From Rhodococcus maanshanensis NBRC 100610 (GTDB taxonomy: Bacteria; Actinomycetota; Actinomycetes; Mycobacteriales; Mycobacteriaceae), in contig NZ_BCXA01000037.1 of NCBI RefSeq assembly GCF_001894865.1, positions 1 to 46,915 on the forward strand: 46,915 nucleotides of DNA, in the 5' to 3' direction. The notes beneath the pieces were generated by a model, which searched no databases, had not been told where the DNA came from, and saw nothing but the letters and a program-made list of their open reading frames with translations. Position numbers and translations under genes: made by a program. Positions 1 to 7,509 of this stretch are shown piece after piece. Within the stretch, counting starts at the first letter, position 1. Every line of letters begins with the position of its first letter.

Positions 1-2
1 TT

Positions 3-785
3 GCCCGGTCGACGTTCTTCTATCACCAGGCCCGTCTGCAGGATCCGGACCCGCACGCCGAACTCAAGGCCGCGATCACGGAGGTGTTCGAGGCCAACCA
101 CGGTCGCTACGGGCATCGCCGCATCCACTGTGCGTTGGTCAAGGGCGGGCTGCGGGTGGCGAAGAAGACCGTGCTCAAGCTGATGCGTGCTCTCGGCCTC
201 GCCTGCCAGGTGCGGCGCAAGAAGAGGTACATCTCCTATCGGGGTGAGGCCGGCAAGGTCGCCCCGAACCTGCTCGAGCGCGATTTCGAAGCCAGCGCAC
301 CGAACCAGAAGTGGGTCACCGACGTGACCGAGTTCCGCGTCGGTGAGGACAAGCTCTACCTGTCGCCGGTGATGGACCTGTTCGACCGACAGATCATCGC
401 CTTCTCGGTCGGCACATCACCGAACCTGCAGTTGACCAACAGCTCCCTGCGTGCCGCGATCGCGACCCTCGGCGACGGGCAGACGCCGCTGGTGCACTCG
501 GATCAGGGATTCCAGTACCAGCACGAGTCCTGGCGACGCTTGCTCGCCGATGCCGGCGCGACCCAATCGATGTCCCGCAAGGGCAACTGCTTCGACAACG
601 CCGTGATCGAGAACTTCTTCGGCCACCTCAAAGAAGAACTCTTCCACCACGTGCGATACCTGAACAGCGACGCTTTGGCCACCGCGCTGGCGGACTACAT
701 CCACTGGTACAACACCGAACGCATCTCCACAAAGCTCAAGGGCCTGAGCCCGGTGCAATACCGGACCCAGGCCCTTGCCGCTTAG
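3..785 (+). CDS. IS3-family transposase OrfB, 5'-truncated by the window edge
   Basis: This is the integrase-type catalytic subunit that moves the insertion sequence. The reading frame is open from base 3 and has no start in the window. An HTH_21-like region (about residues 25-60 of the visible part, around YGHRRIH) precedes an rve integrase core. The catalytic triad is visible: Asp in VTDVTEF, Asp in VHSDQGF and Glu in DNAVIENFFGHLKEE. Exactly 35 residues separate the second Asp from the Glu, the DD35E spacing of the IS3 family. The C-terminus (YIHWYNTERI, then LSPVQYR) is also typical. The visible part is intact, so the element may be functional if orfA is intact. OrfB is normally made as an OrfAB fusion by -1 frameshifting, so an independent start codon is not expected. 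Confidence 0.92.
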   Translation, partial: ARSTFFYHQARLQDPDPHAELKAAITEVFEANHGRYGHRRIHCALVKGGLRVAKKTVLKLMRALGLACQVRRKKRYISYRGEAGKVAPNLLERDFEASAPNQKWVTDVTEFRVGEDKLYLSPVMDLFDRQIIAFSVGTSPNLQLTNSSLRAAIATLGDGQTPLVHSDQGFQYQHESWRRLLADAGATQSMSRKGNCFDNAVIENFFGHLKEELFHHVRYLNSDALATALADYIHWYNTERISTKLKGLSPVQYRTQALAA

Positions 786-800
786 GCTCCTACTTGGCCA

Positions 801-824
801 GTCCAACTTTCGGGGACCAGTTCA
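801..824 (+). repeat. Right terminal inverted repeat of the IS3-family element
   Basis: This 24-bp sequence reads inward on the minus strand as TGAACTGGTCCCCG and onward to GTTGGAC. It lies immediately downstream of the orfB stop codon and matches the usual form of IS3-group ends. The exact inner boundary is uncertain because the left repeat is not available for alignment. Confidence 0.7.
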
Positions 825-864
825 TCAGGTCGCGCCCCTTTTTCGTGCGCCGGGGCCGAGGAAC

Positions 865-1569
865 TCAGGCCACCCGCGACCCGGAACCCCTGGCCTGCCA
901 GCGGTATCCGGTCGCCTGCGCGCCGTGGTGCAGCGACAGGTCGACGGCATCGAGCAGGGCCTGCCGCGGGCCGGGTCGCCCGAGCTGCTTCGCGGAGATC
1001 GCGAGCCGCACCACCCCGCCGCGGCGGGCGGTCCGGCCCGCACCCAGCACCAGCGCCCGGCACCACCAGGGCTCGGCCCGGAATCCCTCGCCGACGCCGA
1101 GCACCCGGGCCCGCACCACGGTGCCGCGCTCGAGGTCGTGGATGCCAGCGGCCGCGGCGAGCAACCGGAACCCGGCGCGCGGCAGCGCGGACACCGCGCC
1201 GGGCGAGGCCAGCCAGCGGGGCGCGGCGAACACCCGCGTGCGCAGCCCGGTCTCCTCCATCACCCGGTCCGCGGCCAGCAACCGCAACGCGGCCTCGTGC
1301 TCGGGCAGCGCCGCGAACTCGGCGCGGCGCTTCTTGGTGGCGGCCTGGTCGTATCCGTGCAGCACGATGGCGTCGCCACCGGACTGCCGTCGCCGCAGCC
1401 AGTCCTGGGTGCCCTCGTCGCGGACCAGCCGGTACTTGTCCTTCAGGCGCGGGGCGACGAGCAACGAGAGCGGCACCCCGCGCCCGTCCATCTCCCGCGC
1501 GAAGTCGGCGGCGAGGTCCCTGGTCTCCGCCCGGATCCCCGAGAGCGACACGATCAGCTGTCCGGCCAT
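865..1569 (-). CDS. DUF2334 (polysaccharide-deacetylase-fold) protein
   Basis: A 234-residue protein starting MAGQLIVSLSGI. The start, two conserved-looking blocks (SLLVAPR about residues 35-42; VLHGYDQA about 68-76) and length resemble actinobacterial DUF2334 proteins, which adopt the NodB/polysaccharide-deacetylase fold. The His-Gly-Tyr-Asp block is probably part of the metal or active site. The substrate of this branch is unknown. No signal peptide is visible, so it is probably cytoplasmic. I chose the ATG at 1569 because the fold begins immediately after it; the frame stays open to 1707 but that extension is Arg-rich and looks non-coding. Its stop codon lies 40 bp from the IS end, so the IS inserted just beyond its 3' end. 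Confidence 0.65.
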   Translation of the reverse strand: MAGQLIVSLSGIRAETRDLAADFAREMDGRGVPLSLLVAPRLKDKYRLVRDEGTQDWLRRRQSGGDAIVLHGYDQAATKKRRAEFAALPEHEAALRLLAADRVMEETGLRTRVFAAPRWLASPGAVSALPRAGFRLLAAAAGIHDLERGTVVRARVLGVGEGFRAEPWWCRALVLGAGRTARRGGVVRLAISAKQLGRPGPRQALLDAVDLSLHHGAQATGYRWQARGSGSRVA

Positions 1570-1651
1570 GCGCCCAGGGTCGCACCCGAAGATGTACGGC
1601 CGCTGACGCCGACGTGAGCATTCGGCGAGAACCGGGGCCCGCCCGGACCGA

Positions 1652-2152
1652 CTACGGGCGGGTGCCCGACCCGTTCCGGTCCCGCCACCACTGCGGCGCG
1701 TCGACAAAGTGGTTGTCGTACTCCTCTTGGGCGGGCGCGAGCTCCTCCACCGACGCCTCCCCCGCCTGGATCCTCGCGAGCAGCCGGAAGTACTCGAACC
1801 GCTGCACCCCCGGGGTCAGCACGATCAGCACCCGGGCCCCGGAGTCCGGCGTCGCGCCGAACGCGTGCGGCATCAGCTTGGGCACCACGAGGGATCCGCC
1901 CGCGGCCACGGTCACTATCTCGTCGCCCGCCATGACGCGCAGTTCTCCGTCGAGAACGTAGAACAGCTCCGAGGATCTGGTGTGGAAGTGCGGGGCGGCG
2001 CCGTCGGCCCCGACCCCGAGCCGGACCTCGAGCGAGCTCAGCGCGCCCGCCGTGTCCGAGGCGTCGTACAGCAGGTGCATCGAGGCCCGGTCGTTCCCCA
2101 CGACCTCCGCCTGGTCCGCCCGGGCCGAGACCGCCCGCTCCTGCCCGGTCAT
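1652..2152 (-). CDS. Cupin-domain protein
   Basis: A 166-residue small beta-barrel protein. The metal-site pattern of cupins is complete: His55-x-His57 with Glu62 (in APHFHTRSSELFYVL) in motif 1 and His96 (VPKLMPHAFG) in motif 2. A mononuclear metal centre is therefore expected, but the substrate is not predictable; quercetinase-like, isomerase-like and regulatory cupins share this pattern. Its start codon overlaps the stop of the upstream DUF4267 gene by ATGA (2149-2152), so the two are translationally coupled and share a promoter next to a divergent TetR regulator. Confidence 0.8.
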   Translation of the reverse strand: MTGQERAVSARADQAEVVGNDRASMHLLYDASDTAGALSSLEVRLGVGADGAAPHFHTRSSELFYVLDGELRVMAGDEIVTVAAGGSLVVPKLMPHAFGATPDSGARVLIVLTPGVQRFEYFRLLARIQAGEASVEELAPAQEEYDNHFVDAPQWWRDRNGSGTRP

Positions 2153-2517
2153 GCGGCCAGCAACGCGGCGGCGGCGAGCATCGCGACAGCGGTGGCCCCG
2201 TGGATTCCATACGCGGCCTTGCGGTCACCGCCGTTGGACAGCACGACCCACATGTCGCCGAGGGGAACGACGGCGAGCAGCAGCATCAGGAGGGCGAGCT
2301 GGTCGCGCGCGGCGAAGCTGAAGACGATCACCAGCAGGCCCGAGGCGATGTCGCGGACGCCCTTGACCTGCCACCAGCCGCGCGCCTCCGGCGCCGGGCT
2401 GGTGGGCAGACCGAAGCCCGCCGCGTTCTTCGCATTCTTCCCCAGGTAGGCCACACCGATCGCGATGATCCCGAGCGCACCGATCCAGCTGATGACGAGT
2501 CCGATCCAGGTCAGCAT
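2149..2517 (-). CDS. DUF4267-type small integral membrane protein
   Basis: A 122-residue, four-helix membrane protein (hydrophobic segments near residues 3-22, 52-70, 72-88 and 99-120). The arrangement of a short hydrophilic loop with GFGLP after helix 1, then GVRDIASGLL, fits the DUF4267 family, whose function is unknown. I prefer the ATG at 2517 to the GTG at 2523: an AAAGG ribosome-binding site lies 7 nt before the ATG but only 1-2 nt before the GTG. It is the first gene of a two-gene unit with the cupin. A TetR gene diverges from it across an 80-bp gap containing two palindromes, suggesting local repression. Confidence 0.7.
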   Translation of the reverse strand: MLTWIGLVISWIGALGIIAIGVAYLGKNAKNAAGFGLPTSPAPEARGWWQVKGVRDIASGLLVIVFSFAARDQLALLMLLLAVVPLGDMWVVLSNGGDRKAAYGIHGATAVAMLAAAALLAA

Positions 2518-2534
2518 TGCCACGCCTTTCGTTT

Positions 2535-2547
2535 GTAGTATTTCTAC
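2535..2547. promoter_or_regulatory. Inverted repeat GTAG-N5-CTAC near the DUF4267 start
   Basis: The sequence GTAGTATTTCTAC lies 18 bp upstream of the DUF4267 start codon, in the gap shared with the divergent TetR gene. It could be an operator half of that regulator, but its arms are short and differ from the perfect palindrome at 2575-2589. Confidence 0.35.
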
Positions 2548-2574
2548 CGACGTTAACTTATTGATGGATGGAAG

Positions 2575-2589
2575 TCTATCGGTGATAGA
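2575..2589. promoter_or_regulatory. Perfect palindrome TCTATC-GGT-GATAGA, probable TetR operator
   Basis: Six-base arms with a 3-bp centre lie 9 bp before the TetR start codon. A TTGATG hexamer at 2561-2566 lies upstream, and the palindrome covers where the matching -10 would sit. Binding would block transcription of the regulator itself and probably of the divergent DUF4267-cupin unit. Confidence 0.55.
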
Positions 2590-2597
2590 GTTTTGGT

Positions 2598-3164
2598 ATG
2601 GGAGTTCGGGAACGCAAGGAAAGGGAGCGGCAGGATCGCGAGCGCAAGATCGTCGAGTGCGCTCGGAGGATCGCCGAGAACGAGGGATGGCCCGCCGTGA
2701 CCACGCGGCGCCTGGCCGATGAGATCGAGTACAGCCCCCCGGTGCTCTACGGGCACTTCCCGGAGGGCAGGGACGGCATCGTCAGCGCGGTCGCGCTGAC
2801 GGGGTTCCGGGACTTCACCCTGGCCATGGGCCGGGCGCTCGATGGCATCGACGATCAGGGAAGACTGACGGCCTTCATCCGCGCCTACCTGACATTCGCC
2901 TCGGACAACCCCGCGACATACGAGGCCATGTTCTCGATGCGGCTGGGGGTTCGGTTCGCGCACGAATCGACCCCACCGGAACTGCGTGCGGGATTCGAGG
3001 TGCTGTCCTCGGCGCTCGGAGGCGGATCGACCGGCGACGCCGGGACCAGGGCCGAGGTCTTCTGGAGCGCGTTGCACGGAATGTGCGTGCTCACGCGCGG
3101 GGAGCGCCTCGCCCCGGACAACGAGGCCGCGCGTATCGCCGAGCTCGCCGCACTGTTCGGATGA
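2598..3164 (+). CDS. TetR/AcrR-family transcriptional regulator
   Basis: A 188-residue regulator. The N-terminal helix-turn-helix spans about residues 18-62 (IVECARRIAENEGW, then TTRRLADEIEYSPPVLYGHFPEG), a standard TetR DNA-binding domain. The C-terminal ligand domain is Trp- and His-containing (VFWSALHGMCVL), like the WHG-type C-terminal family. It is divergent from the DUF4267-cupin unit and a perfect palindrome overlaps its own promoter, so it probably autoregulates and controls that pair. The ligand is unknown. A strong bidirectional terminator follows. Confidence 0.85.
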   Translation: MGVRERKERERQDRERKIVECARRIAENEGWPAVTTRRLADEIEYSPPVLYGHFPEGRDGIVSAVALTGFRDFTLAMGRALDGIDDQGRLTAFIRAYLTFASDNPATYEAMFSMRLGVRFAHESTPPELRAGFEVLSSALGGGSTGDAGTRAEVFWSALHGMCVLTRGERLAPDNEAARIAELAALFG

Positions 3165-3169
3165 ACGCG

Positions 3170-3204
3170 AAAGGCGGCCACGCACCAGGTGCGTGGCCGC
3201 CTTT
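3170..3204. terminator. Bidirectional hairpin terminator between TetR and gpx
   Basis: A perfect stem of at least 15 bp (AAAGGCGGCCACGCA pairing with its complement at 3190-3204) around a 5-nt loop ends in TTTG. With runs of A and T at the two ends it can work in both directions, and it sits between the convergent TetR and glutathione peroxidase genes. Confidence 0.85.
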
Positions 3205-3218
3205 GTTCGGTTGCGTTG

Positions 3219-3710
3219 CTACTTCGGCAGCACGGCCTCGATGGCCGCGACGACCTCGGGCGCATCCGGCACGGTCGTCGGGCGGAATCGGTTCGCCACG
3301 GTGCCGTCCGGCGCGAGCAGGAACTTCTCGAAGTTCCACTGCACGTCGCCCGCCGCCCCCTCGGCGTCGGCAGCCTTGGTGACCTCGGCGTACAGCGGGT
3401 GCCTGCCCTCGCCGTTGACCTCGATCTTCTCCAGCAGCGGGAACGAGACGCCGTAGGTCGTCGAGCAGAAGGTCTCGATCTCCTCGGCGGTCCCGGGCTC
3501 CTGCCCCATGAACTGGTTGCAGGGCACGCCGACCACGGTGAGGCCGCGGTCCGCGTAGTCCTTGGCCAGCTGCTCGAGCGCCGTGTACTGCGGCGTGAGC
3601 CCACACTTGGACGCGACATTGACCAGCAGGATCGCGTTTCCGTCGTAGGCGCCGAGCGAGGTCGGGGACCCGCCGAGGGTGTTGATCTCGATGTTCAGGG
3701 GGTTCGTCAT
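3219..3710 (-). CDS. Glutathione peroxidase-family thiol peroxidase
   Basis: A 163-residue cytoplasmic peroxidase reducing hydrogen peroxide and organic peroxides. The catalytic set is visible: Cys36 (NVASKCGLT), Gln66 (GVPCNQF), Trp125 and Asn126 (VQWNFEKF). Cysteine replaces selenocysteine, and Cys82 (ETFCSTTYG) fits the resolving cysteine, so thioredoxin rather than glutathione is the likely reductant; actinobacteria of this group use mycothiol and thioredoxin. The start overlaps the upstream dctA stop by ATGA (3707-3710), so it is translated with the transporter. Pairing with a dicarboxylate symporter is unusual and the biological reason is not evident. Confidence 0.92.
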   Translation of the reverse strand: MTNPLNIEINTLGGSPTSLGAYDGNAILLVNVASKCGLTPQYTALEQLAKDYADRGLTVVGVPCNQFMGQEPGTAEEIETFCSTTYGVSFPLLEKIEVNGEGRHPLYAEVTKAADAEGAAGDVQWNFEKFLLAPDGTVANRFRPTTVPDAPEVVAAIEAVLPK

Positions 3711-5128
3711 GAGGCCAACGGTACGGGAACTCGTGCGGCGCTGACCTTCTCGCTGCCATCCTGCGGGACGGCGATCGGCCCGTCCTCGGGCAAGTGGTCG
3801 TCCACCATCGTCGTCTCATCAAAGGGCAGCTTCCCGTCCAGCACCGTCCGCACCCTCGACGCGTCGACGGTGCGCGTCCAGGTCCCGATCAGCAGGGTCG
3901 CCACCGCGTTGCCGGAGAAGTTGGTGACCGCGCGGGCCTCGGACATGAACCGGTCGATGCCGACGATCAGCCCGACGCCGTCGAGCAGTTCCGGCCGATG
4001 GCTCTGCAGCCCACCGGCCAGGGTCGCAAGGCCGGCGCCGCTGACGCCCGCCGCGCCCTTCGACGCGATGATCATGAACACCAGCAGGGACAGCTGTTCG
4101 GGGAGCGCGAGCGGCTGCCCCATCGCGTCGGCGATGAAGATCGACGCCATCGTCAGGTAGATGGCGGTGCCGTCGAGGTTGAAGGAGTACCCGGTCGGCA
4201 CCACGATGCCAACGGTGGTGCGCTGCACCCCGACGTGCTCCATCTTGGCGATCAGCCGCGGCAGCGCCGACTCCGAGGAGGAGGTCGCGAAGATCAGCAG
4301 GTACTCACGGGCCAGGTACCGGACCAGCTTGAAGATCGAGAAACCGGACACCGCCCGCAGCATCAGGCCGAGCACACCGAAGACGAAGATCGCGCAGGTG
4401 ATGTAGAAGCCGACCATCAGGGTGCCCAGCTGCACGACGGCGCCGAGACCGGTCTGGCCGACCACGTTCGCGATGGCACCGAAGGCACCGATGGGCGCGA
4501 GCCACAGGATCATCGCCAGGATCCGGAAGACCAGCTTCTGCACGTGGCCGACCCCGCGCAGGATCGGCTCGCCCTGCTTGCCCATGGCCTGCAGCCCGAA
4601 TCCGACCAGCAGCGCCACGAACAGCGTCTGCAACACGCTGCCGACCGTGAGCGAGGACAGCAGCGACGTCGGGATGATCCCCGCGATGAAGTCCATGGTG
4701 CCGCCTGCGCCGTGCGCCTTCTCGGCGAGGTCGGCGCCCGCCGAGGAGGTCGCGGCGCTCAGATCCAGTCCGCTTCCCGGGTCGAGCAGGTTGCCGACGA
4801 GCAGGCCGATTCCGAGCGCGACCGTTGACATCCCCAGGAAGTAGGCCAGTGCCAGCCCACCGACCTTGCCGACGCTTGCCGCCGCCCTCACCGAGCCGAT
4901 GCCCAGCACGATCGTGCAGAAGATGACCGGGCTGATCATCATCTTGATCAGACTGATGAACAGGGTGCCGAGCACCCCGAGGGACTTGCCCAGCTCCGGC
5001 GCGAGCCAGCCGACGAGCACACCGGCGACGACGGCGACGATCACTCCCAGGTACAGCCAATGGGTCCGGTCACGCTTGCCCGCGGCCGGTGGTGGTGGCG
5101 TATCGTCCCGCTTCGAATCGATGGTCAT
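3707..5128 (-). CDS. dctA: DctA-type C4-dicarboxylate/H+(Na+) symporter
   Basis: A 473-residue secondary transporter of the dicarboxylate/amino acid:cation symporter (DAACS, glutamate-transporter fold) family, expected to import succinate, fumarate and malate. Diagnostic blocks: the serine-rich re-entrant loop ATSSSESALPR (281-291) and the NLDGTAIYLTMASIFIA motif (317-333). About eight hydrophobic segments are seen. I chose the ATG at 5128 because AGAGGA precedes it at good spacing; the open frame extends to 5182 without such a site. A sensor kinase/response regulator pair of the C4-dicarboxylate-sensing type diverges from it, supporting the substrate call, and a CRP-like palindrome lies just upstream. 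Confidence 0.88.
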   Translation of the reverse strand: MTIDSKRDDTPPPPAAGKRDRTHWLYLGVIVAVVAGVLVGWLAPELGKSLGVLGTLFISLIKMMISPVIFCTIVLGIGSVRAAASVGKVGGLALAYFLGMSTVALGIGLLVGNLLDPGSGLDLSAATSSAGADLAEKAHGAGGTMDFIAGIIPTSLLSSLTVGSVLQTLFVALLVGFGLQAMGKQGEPILRGVGHVQKLVFRILAMILWLAPIGAFGAIANVVGQTGLGAVVQLGTLMVGFYITCAIFVFGVLGLMLRAVSGFSIFKLVRYLAREYLLIFATSSSESALPRLIAKMEHVGVQRTTVGIVVPTGYSFNLDGTAIYLTMASIFIADAMGQPLALPEQLSLLVFMIIASKGAAGVSGAGLATLAGGLQSHRPELLDGVGLIVGIDRFMSEARAVTNFSGNAVATLLIGTWTRTVDASRVRTVLDGKLPFDETTMVDDHLPEDGPIAVPQDGSEKVSAARVPVPLAS

Positions 5129-5156
5129 GACTGGTCCTCTTGACTGCCTCTCAAGG

Positions 5157-5174
5157 AAGTGAGCTGCATCACTT
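5157..5174. promoter_or_regulatory. CRP/GlxR-like palindrome upstream of dctA
   Basis: AAGTGA-GCTGCA-TCACTT is a perfect palindrome with the GTGA-N6-TCAC core of CRP-family sites; the outermost positions differ from the TGTGA consensus. Its centre is 37 nt upstream of the dctA start codon, so it could make dicarboxylate uptake respond to cAMP. It could act either as an activator or as a roadblock site. Confidence 0.5.
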
Positions 5175-5177
5175 CGC

Positions 5178-5240
5178 CTCATGAAGAATGGTGGAGCGCG
5201 CCGCGACTGCAGTCACGGTTGCGTGCATTTCGTTCATGAG
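5178..5240. promoter_or_regulatory. Inverted repeat CTCATGAA ... TTCATGAG in the dctA/kinase divergent region
   Basis: Arms at 5178-5185 and 5233-5240 are exact inverted copies, and both are followed inward by similar AATG/CATT bases. They flank the centre of the 123-bp region between dctA and the kinase. Two copies of one site in opposite orientation fit a dimeric response regulator acting on both genes, most simply the CitB/DcuR-like regulator encoded next door. Confidence 0.45.
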
Positions 5241-5251
5241 AGGACGGACGA

Positions 5252-6820
5252 GTGATCAGGTCCCGACGGCGCGCGAGTCTCGCAGGCCAGGTATTGGTGC
5301 TCCAGCTGCTGGTGCTGGCCGTGGTGGTGCTGACCGGCACCGTGGTGACGGTTCTCGACGAGCGACGCGACGCCGACGCGGCCACCGAACGCGAGGTGGC
5401 GGCGGTCGCCGAGTCGGTCGCCTGGGCCGATTCGACGGCGGCGGGGCTGCTCTCCCCCGACCCGACCGCGGCGCTGCAGCCGCAGACCGAGCGGATCCGG
5501 CTGGCCACCGGAATCGACTTCATCGTCGTGATGGCGCCGGACCGAACCCGGTACACGCACACCAATCCCGCACTGATCGGGCAGCCGTTCAGCGGCCACA
5601 TCGACCGTGCGTTGGCGGGCGAGACCTTCACCGAGACCTACGCCGGATCGCTCGGCCCGTCGATTCGCGCGGTGACACCCGTGTACTCCGACGGCCGCAT
5701 CGTCGGCCTGGTCGCGGCGGGCGTCACCAGGGAGCGGATCATCGACCAGTTCCTGCGCGGGCTGCCACTGCTGCTCGCGGTGACGGCCGTCGCCCTCGTC
5801 CTCGCGGCCCTTGGCTCGGTCCTGCTCAGCAGGCGACTGCGCAGGCAGACGCTCGGCCTCGCTCCGGCCGAGCTGCGCACCCTCTACGAGCACCACGACG
5901 CGGTGCTGCACTCGATCGGCGAGGGGCTGCTCGTCTTCGACGCGGGCTCAGACGTCGCCGAGGTGGTCAACGACGAGGCGCGACGCCTGCTGACCCTGCC
6001 CGACGGCCCGATCACCCGCGCGCAGCTGCCGGAGTCGCTCCGAACCCTCGGCCCGGGCCAGGTGAAGGACGAGGTCCACCTGACGGGCGACCGCGTGCTC
6101 GTGGTGAACCAGGATCCGGTCTCCTTCGAGGGGCGGGTGATCGGCACCGTCACCACCCTGCGCGACCACACCGAACTGCAGAGCATCACAGGGGAACTGG
6201 ATTCCGTACGGGTGTTCACCGAGTCGCTCCGCTCCCAGGCGCACGAGTCGGCGAACCGGCTGCACACGGTCGTCACCATGGTCGAACTCGGCCGCACCGA
6301 GGAGGCCGTCGCGTTCGCGACCGCGGAGCTCGCGCTGTCGCAGCACCTCATCGACCGGTTGACCACGGCCATCGCGGAGCCGGCCCTTGCGGCCCTGCTG
6401 CTGGGAAAGGTGAACCAGGCCGCCGAGCGGGGGGTGGATCTCACGGTCACCGACGACACCGCGCTGCCGACCACCGGTCCGCTCACCGCCCGCGAATTGG
6501 TCACGCTCGTAGGCAATCTCGTCGACAATGCCATCGACGCGGCGGGCACGGGCGCCGGGGACGAGCGGCCGTGGGTGGAGGTCACGATGCGCTCCGACGG
6601 CGCCGAGCTCAGCGTCCGGGTCGCGGACAGCGGACCGGGGATGTCGGCCGAGGCACTGGAGCGGGCCACCGCGCGGGGGTATTCGACCAAGTCCGATCAA
6701 CGCGGACTCGGTCTGGCGCTGGTGATGCAGGTGATCACCCGGCACGGCGGCTCCATCACCGCCGAGATGACCTACGGTTCGGTGGTCCTCGTCCGTATCC
6801 CCCTCGGAGGCAACGAATGA
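5252..6820 (+). CDS. CitA/DcuS-family sensor histidine kinase
   Basis: A 522-residue membrane kinase. TM1 (about 12-34) and TM2 (about 170-193) enclose an extracytoplasmic PAS/Cache-like sensor of about 135 residues, the CitA/DcuS/DctS layout that binds citrate or C4-dicarboxylates. A cytoplasmic PAS region follows (about 205-305). The H-box is SQAHESANRLHTV with His331, typical of this family, then an N-box (LVGNLVDNAIDAA), DSGPGMS and a GLGLALV G-box. The GTG start at 5252 has an AGAGGA site upstream. It shares ATGA with the response regulator. Divergence from dctA makes C4-dicarboxylate the best ligand guess; citrate is the main alternative. Confidence 0.88.
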   Translation: MIRSRRRASLAGQVLVLQLLVLAVVVLTGTVVTVLDERRDADAATEREVAAVAESVAWADSTAAGLLSPDPTAALQPQTERIRLATGIDFIVVMAPDRTRYTHTNPALIGQPFSGHIDRALAGETFTETYAGSLGPSIRAVTPVYSDGRIVGLVAAGVTRERIIDQFLRGLPLLLAVTAVALVLAALGSVLLSRRLRRQTLGLAPAELRTLYEHHDAVLHSIGEGLLVFDAGSDVAEVVNDEARRLLTLPDGPITRAQLPESLRTLGPGQVKDEVHLTGDRVLVVNQDPVSFEGRVIGTVTTLRDHTELQSITGELDSVRVFTESLRSQAHESANRLHTVVTMVELGRTEEAVAFATAELALSQHLIDRLTTAIAEPALAALLLGKVNQAAERGVDLTVTDDTALPTTGPLTARELVTLVGNLVDNAIDAAGTGAGDERPWVEVTMRSDGAELSVRVADSGPGMSAEALERATARGYSTKSDQRGLGLALVMQVITRHGGSITAEMTYGSVVLVRIPLGGNE

Positions 6821-7506
6821 TCCGCGTGCTCGTCGTCGAGGACGAACCGCTCATCGCGGAGGCACACCGCACCTACGTCGGCCGGGTGCCAGGTTTCACC
6901 GTGCACTCGGTGGTGCACACCGGCAGCGCCGCGATCCGGGCGGTCGCCGCGGCGAACGCCACCGACGAGCCGATCGACCTGATCCTGCTCGACCTCGGGC
7001 TGCCGGACGGCAGCGGCCTCGACGTCGCCGCCGCTCTCGGCGGGGTGCGGCCAACCCCCGACATCATCGCGATCACCTCGGCCCGCGACCTGTCGATGGT
7101 CCGCGCGGCCGTGGCGCAGGGCATCGTGCTGTACCTGCTCAAGCCGTTCACGTTCGCCGCATTCCGGGACAAGCTCGAGCGGTACCTCGAGTTCCGCCGG
7201 GCGCTGCCGACCGGCGAGAAGGCGGTCAGCCAGCGGGACGTTGACCGCGCGATGGCCGTCCTCCGGAGCACCGACGAGCGCATCTCCGCCACGAAAGGCG
7301 TTGCGCCGCAGACCCTGCAGGAGATCTCCTCCGCCGTGCGTGCCTCGGAAGCCGGCCTGAACGCCTCGCAGGCGGCGGACGCCGCCGGCGTCTCCCGGGT
7401 CACCGCCTGGCGGTACCTCGAGCGGATGGCCGAGGACGGACTGGTGGACCGGCACACGGAGTACGGGCGCGCGGGGCGGCCGCAGGTGCGTTACGTCTGG
7501 CGCTGA
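6817..7506 (+). CDS. CitB/DcuR-type response regulator
   Basis: A 229-residue two-domain regulator. The receiver domain has acidic residues 8-10 (VVEDEP), phospho-acceptor Asp59 (LILLDLGLPDGSG), a Ser at 88 in place of the usual threonine region, and Lys109 (YLLKPFTF). The C-terminal part (about 165-229) carries a winged or IclR-like helix-turn-helix (LNASQAADAAGVSRVTAWRYLERM), as in the CitB/DcuR/DctR group. It overlaps the kinase by ATGA, so the two form one expressed pair. Probable targets are dctA and its own operon through the CTCATGAA repeats. Its stop is only 3 bp from the convergent epimerase gene and no terminator is visible between them. Confidence 0.88.
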   Translation: MIRVLVVEDEPLIAEAHRTYVGRVPGFTVHSVVHTGSAAIRAVAAANATDEPIDLILLDLGLPDGSGLDVAAALGGVRPTPDIIAITSARDLSMVRAAVAQGIVLYLLKPFTFAAFRDKLERYLEFRRALPTGEKAVSQRDVDRAMAVLRSTDERISATKGVAPQTLQEISSAVRASEAGLNASQAADAAGVSRVTAWRYLERMAEDGLVDRHTEYGRAGRPQVRYVWR

Positions 7507-7509
7507 CCC

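Larger units (their letters stand above)
1..824 (+). mobile_element. Right part of an IS3-family insertion sequence (left end outside the window)
   Basis: The segment holds the 3' part of an IS3-type OrfB followed, 15 bp after its stop codon, by a 24-bp sequence (801-824) whose complement begins TGAACTGGTCCCCG. That form, starting TG and running into a GTTGGAC end, is typical of IS3-family terminal inverted repeats, so the element most likely ends at 824. OrfA, the frameshift window and the left repeat lie upstream of the window. The element stops 40 bp before the convergent end of the DUF2334 gene. Target duplication cannot be checked without the left end. Confidence 0.8.
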
